Part shown: piece after piece, positions 47,432 through 48,203 of the stretch | How positions within the stretch are numbered: position 1 is the first letter of the stretch | How the letters are laid out: each line of letters begins with the position of its first letter | From: Kiloniellaceae bacterium | GTDB lineage: Bacteria; Pseudomonadota; Alphaproteobacteria; Kiloniellales; Kiloniellaceae | Assembly (NCBI GenBank): GCA_009377535.1 | Contig: WHTV01000023.1 | Location: 1 to 48,203 of the forward strand | DNA length: 48,203 bases | Reading direction: 5' to 3' | The notes under the pieces: generated by a model | Told to the model about the DNA's origin: nothing | Databases searched by the model: none | The model's input: only the letters and a program-made list of their open reading frames with translations | Translations under genes and position numbers: made by a program

Positions 47432-47641
47432 TTGAGCTGCTTTGGCGGTCGTGAAACAGCCCTGGGCCTCGGTGTCGCCGTCATCGGCTTTGCCCTCGCC
47501 GCCTGCACACCGACGGTCCAGGTGCAGGCCCCGAAGGAGCCGATCACGATAAACTTGAATGTGAAGTTAGATGCGGAAGTCCGTGTTAAGATTGAAGAAC
47601 AGGCCGACAAGGACATCCAGAGTAATCCGGACATCTTCTAG
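47432..47641 (+). CDS. ynbE: YnbE-like outer-membrane lipoprotein
   Basis: The 69-residue product starts at a TTG with AGGAGG about 11 nt upstream and AAGGA closer. The signal LGVAVIGFALAAC gives a clear lipobox with the lipid-bearing Cys, followed by TPTVQVQAPKEPITINLNVK, then EVRVKIEEQADKDIQSNP. This is the YnbE pattern; it pairs by beta-strand addition with the end of YdbH at the outer membrane. The TTG is chosen because no ATG gives a proper signal peptide. Confidence 0.85.
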   Translation: MSCFGGRETALGLGVAVIGFALAACTPTVQVQAPKEPITINLNVKLDAEVRVKIEEQADKDIQSNPDIF

Positions 47642-47692
47642 TCCGACTGGATCGCAAGAGACGACGAGCGGCGCAAAGAACCAAAGGACTGC

Positions 47693-48031
47693 ATGATGAC
47701 AAGGCGTTGGTTTTCCCTCTTCTCCCTGCTGGCCCTGGTTGCCGTCGCACTGCCGCTGGCCACGCCCGCCGCGGCGCAGACGCTCGATGAGCTGCGCGCC
47801 GCCGGCAAGGTCGGCGAGCGCTACGACGGTTTCGCGGTAGCACGCGACCCCAGCGTTGCCGACCTGGTCAAGGACATCAACGCGAAGCGCCGCGAGATCT
47901 ATCAGCAGCAGGCAAGCAAGCAGGGCGTGCCGCAGGACCAGGTCGGCGCCGTCTATGCCGGCGAAATCATCCAGAAGGTGCCGGTGGGGACTTGGATTTT
48001 GACACCCGACGGCGAATGGCGGAGAAGGTAG
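47693..48031 (+). CDS. ydbL: YdbL-like (DUF1318) periplasmic protein
   Basis: The 112-residue product has a signal peptide (WFSLFSLLALVAVALPLATP, AAAQ). Its mature part TLDELRAAGKVGERYDGFAV, then VKDINAKRREIYQQQASKQG, VGAVYAGEIIQKVPVGTWIL matches YdbL/DUF1318, the third member of the ydbH-ynbE-ydbL operon. It probably chaperones the YdbH-YnbE contact. Two adjacent ATGs (47693 and 47696) follow AAAGGA; either could serve. Confidence 0.9.
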   Translation: MMTRRWFSLFSLLALVAVALPLATPAAAQTLDELRAAGKVGERYDGFAVARDPSVADLVKDINAKRREIYQQQASKQGVPQDQVGAVYAGEIIQKVPVGTWILTPDGEWRRR

Positions 48032-48078
48032 GCTTCGCCGACCGACGCCCTGTCTCCATTTCAGCGAGTTCGTTTCCT

Positions 48079-48203
48079 ATGGCCGCCGTGGCCCCGCTTC
48101 CCACATCCGTCGACGAGACCCTCGAATTGCTGGCGCGCGGCCGCTATATCGGCGAGCGCAGCCTGGCGACCGTCCTCTTCCTCGCGCTGAAGCGGGGTCG
48201 CCC
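48079..48203 (+). CDS. MoxR/CoxD-type AAA+ ATPase, N-terminal fragment (runs off the window)
   Basis: The open frame MAAVAPLPTSVDETLELLAR, then GRYIGERSLATVLFLALKRG matches the start of MoxR-family ATPases of the CoxD branch ('ETL.LL..GGYV.DRSLAT.VFLAL..GRPLFLEGE.G.GKTE'). The Walker A would follow just past the window edge. It would serve in maturing the molybdenum hydroxylase, inserting sulfur or metal, as CoxD does. No strong ribosome site is seen before the ATG. Confidence 0.72.
   Translation, partial: MAAVAPLPTSVDETLELLARGRYIGERSLATVLFLALKRGR

Overview
The window reads as chromosomal DNA from a GC-rich alphaproteobacterium, probably Rhodospirillales/Kiloniellales-like. Supporting signs are an NDUFS4-type complex I accessory subunit, DUF1491 and DUF192 genes, CtrA-like TTAA-N7-TTAA boxes, an HWE-type histidine kinase, a fused MrpA/B antiporter subunit and a form II CoxL dehydrogenase. 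The taxonomic placement is inference. No CRISPR array, rRNA or intact prophage was seen.

Layout. 1-320: debris of an IS66 transposase joined to the tail of a tyrosine recombinase, beside a tRNA-Arg gene. 321-2371: tRNA-Arg(TCT), complex I accessory subunit, VOC protein, tRNA-Pro(TGG) and PPK2 polyphosphate kinase. 2442-10156: the most unusual block. It holds an outer-membrane beta-barrel, two tandem paralogous exported proteins, an ECF sigma factor, its membrane anti-sigma factor and an exported S8 subtilase, all on the + strand. Two matching promoter-like sequences (TTGAACC-N16-CGAC) precede the barrel gene and the second paralog. The periplasmic part of the anti-sigma factor resembles the subtilase propeptide region. 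I infer a self-contained envelope-signalling system in which the protease and the anti-sigma factor talk to each other. 10282-14567: DUF465-like protein, DMT exporter, MtgA and a large membrane coiled-coil protein with a DUF2336-like tail.

14688-18292: thiamine importer thiBPQ on the - strand under a TPP riboswitch, with a dispersed palindromic repeat supplying the thiQ stop codon. 18498-27563: HWE kinase, NIPSNAP protein, acetyltransferase, DoxX, prfC, DUF1491, a GIY-YIG nuclease gene enclosed by a perfect 35-bp inverted repeat, O-methyltransferase, a small secreted protein under tandem CtrA-like boxes, DUF192 protein and nucleoside hydrolase. 27974-33995: complete Mrp Na+/H+ antiporter operon (AB fusion, C, D, E, F, G).

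34107-39238: branched-chain amino acid-type ABC importer livKHMGF. 39526-43987: coxG-S-L-M encoding a molybdenum hydroxylase of the form II CO dehydrogenase-like type. 44184-48031: ydbH-ynbE-ydbL, a predicted intermembrane lipid-transport operon. The window ends in the start of a CoxD/MoxR-type AAA+ ATPase gene. The importer probably feeds the hydroxylase with its (unknown) substrate, and CoxG and the CoxD-like ATPase are its expected maturation or membrane-attachment factors.
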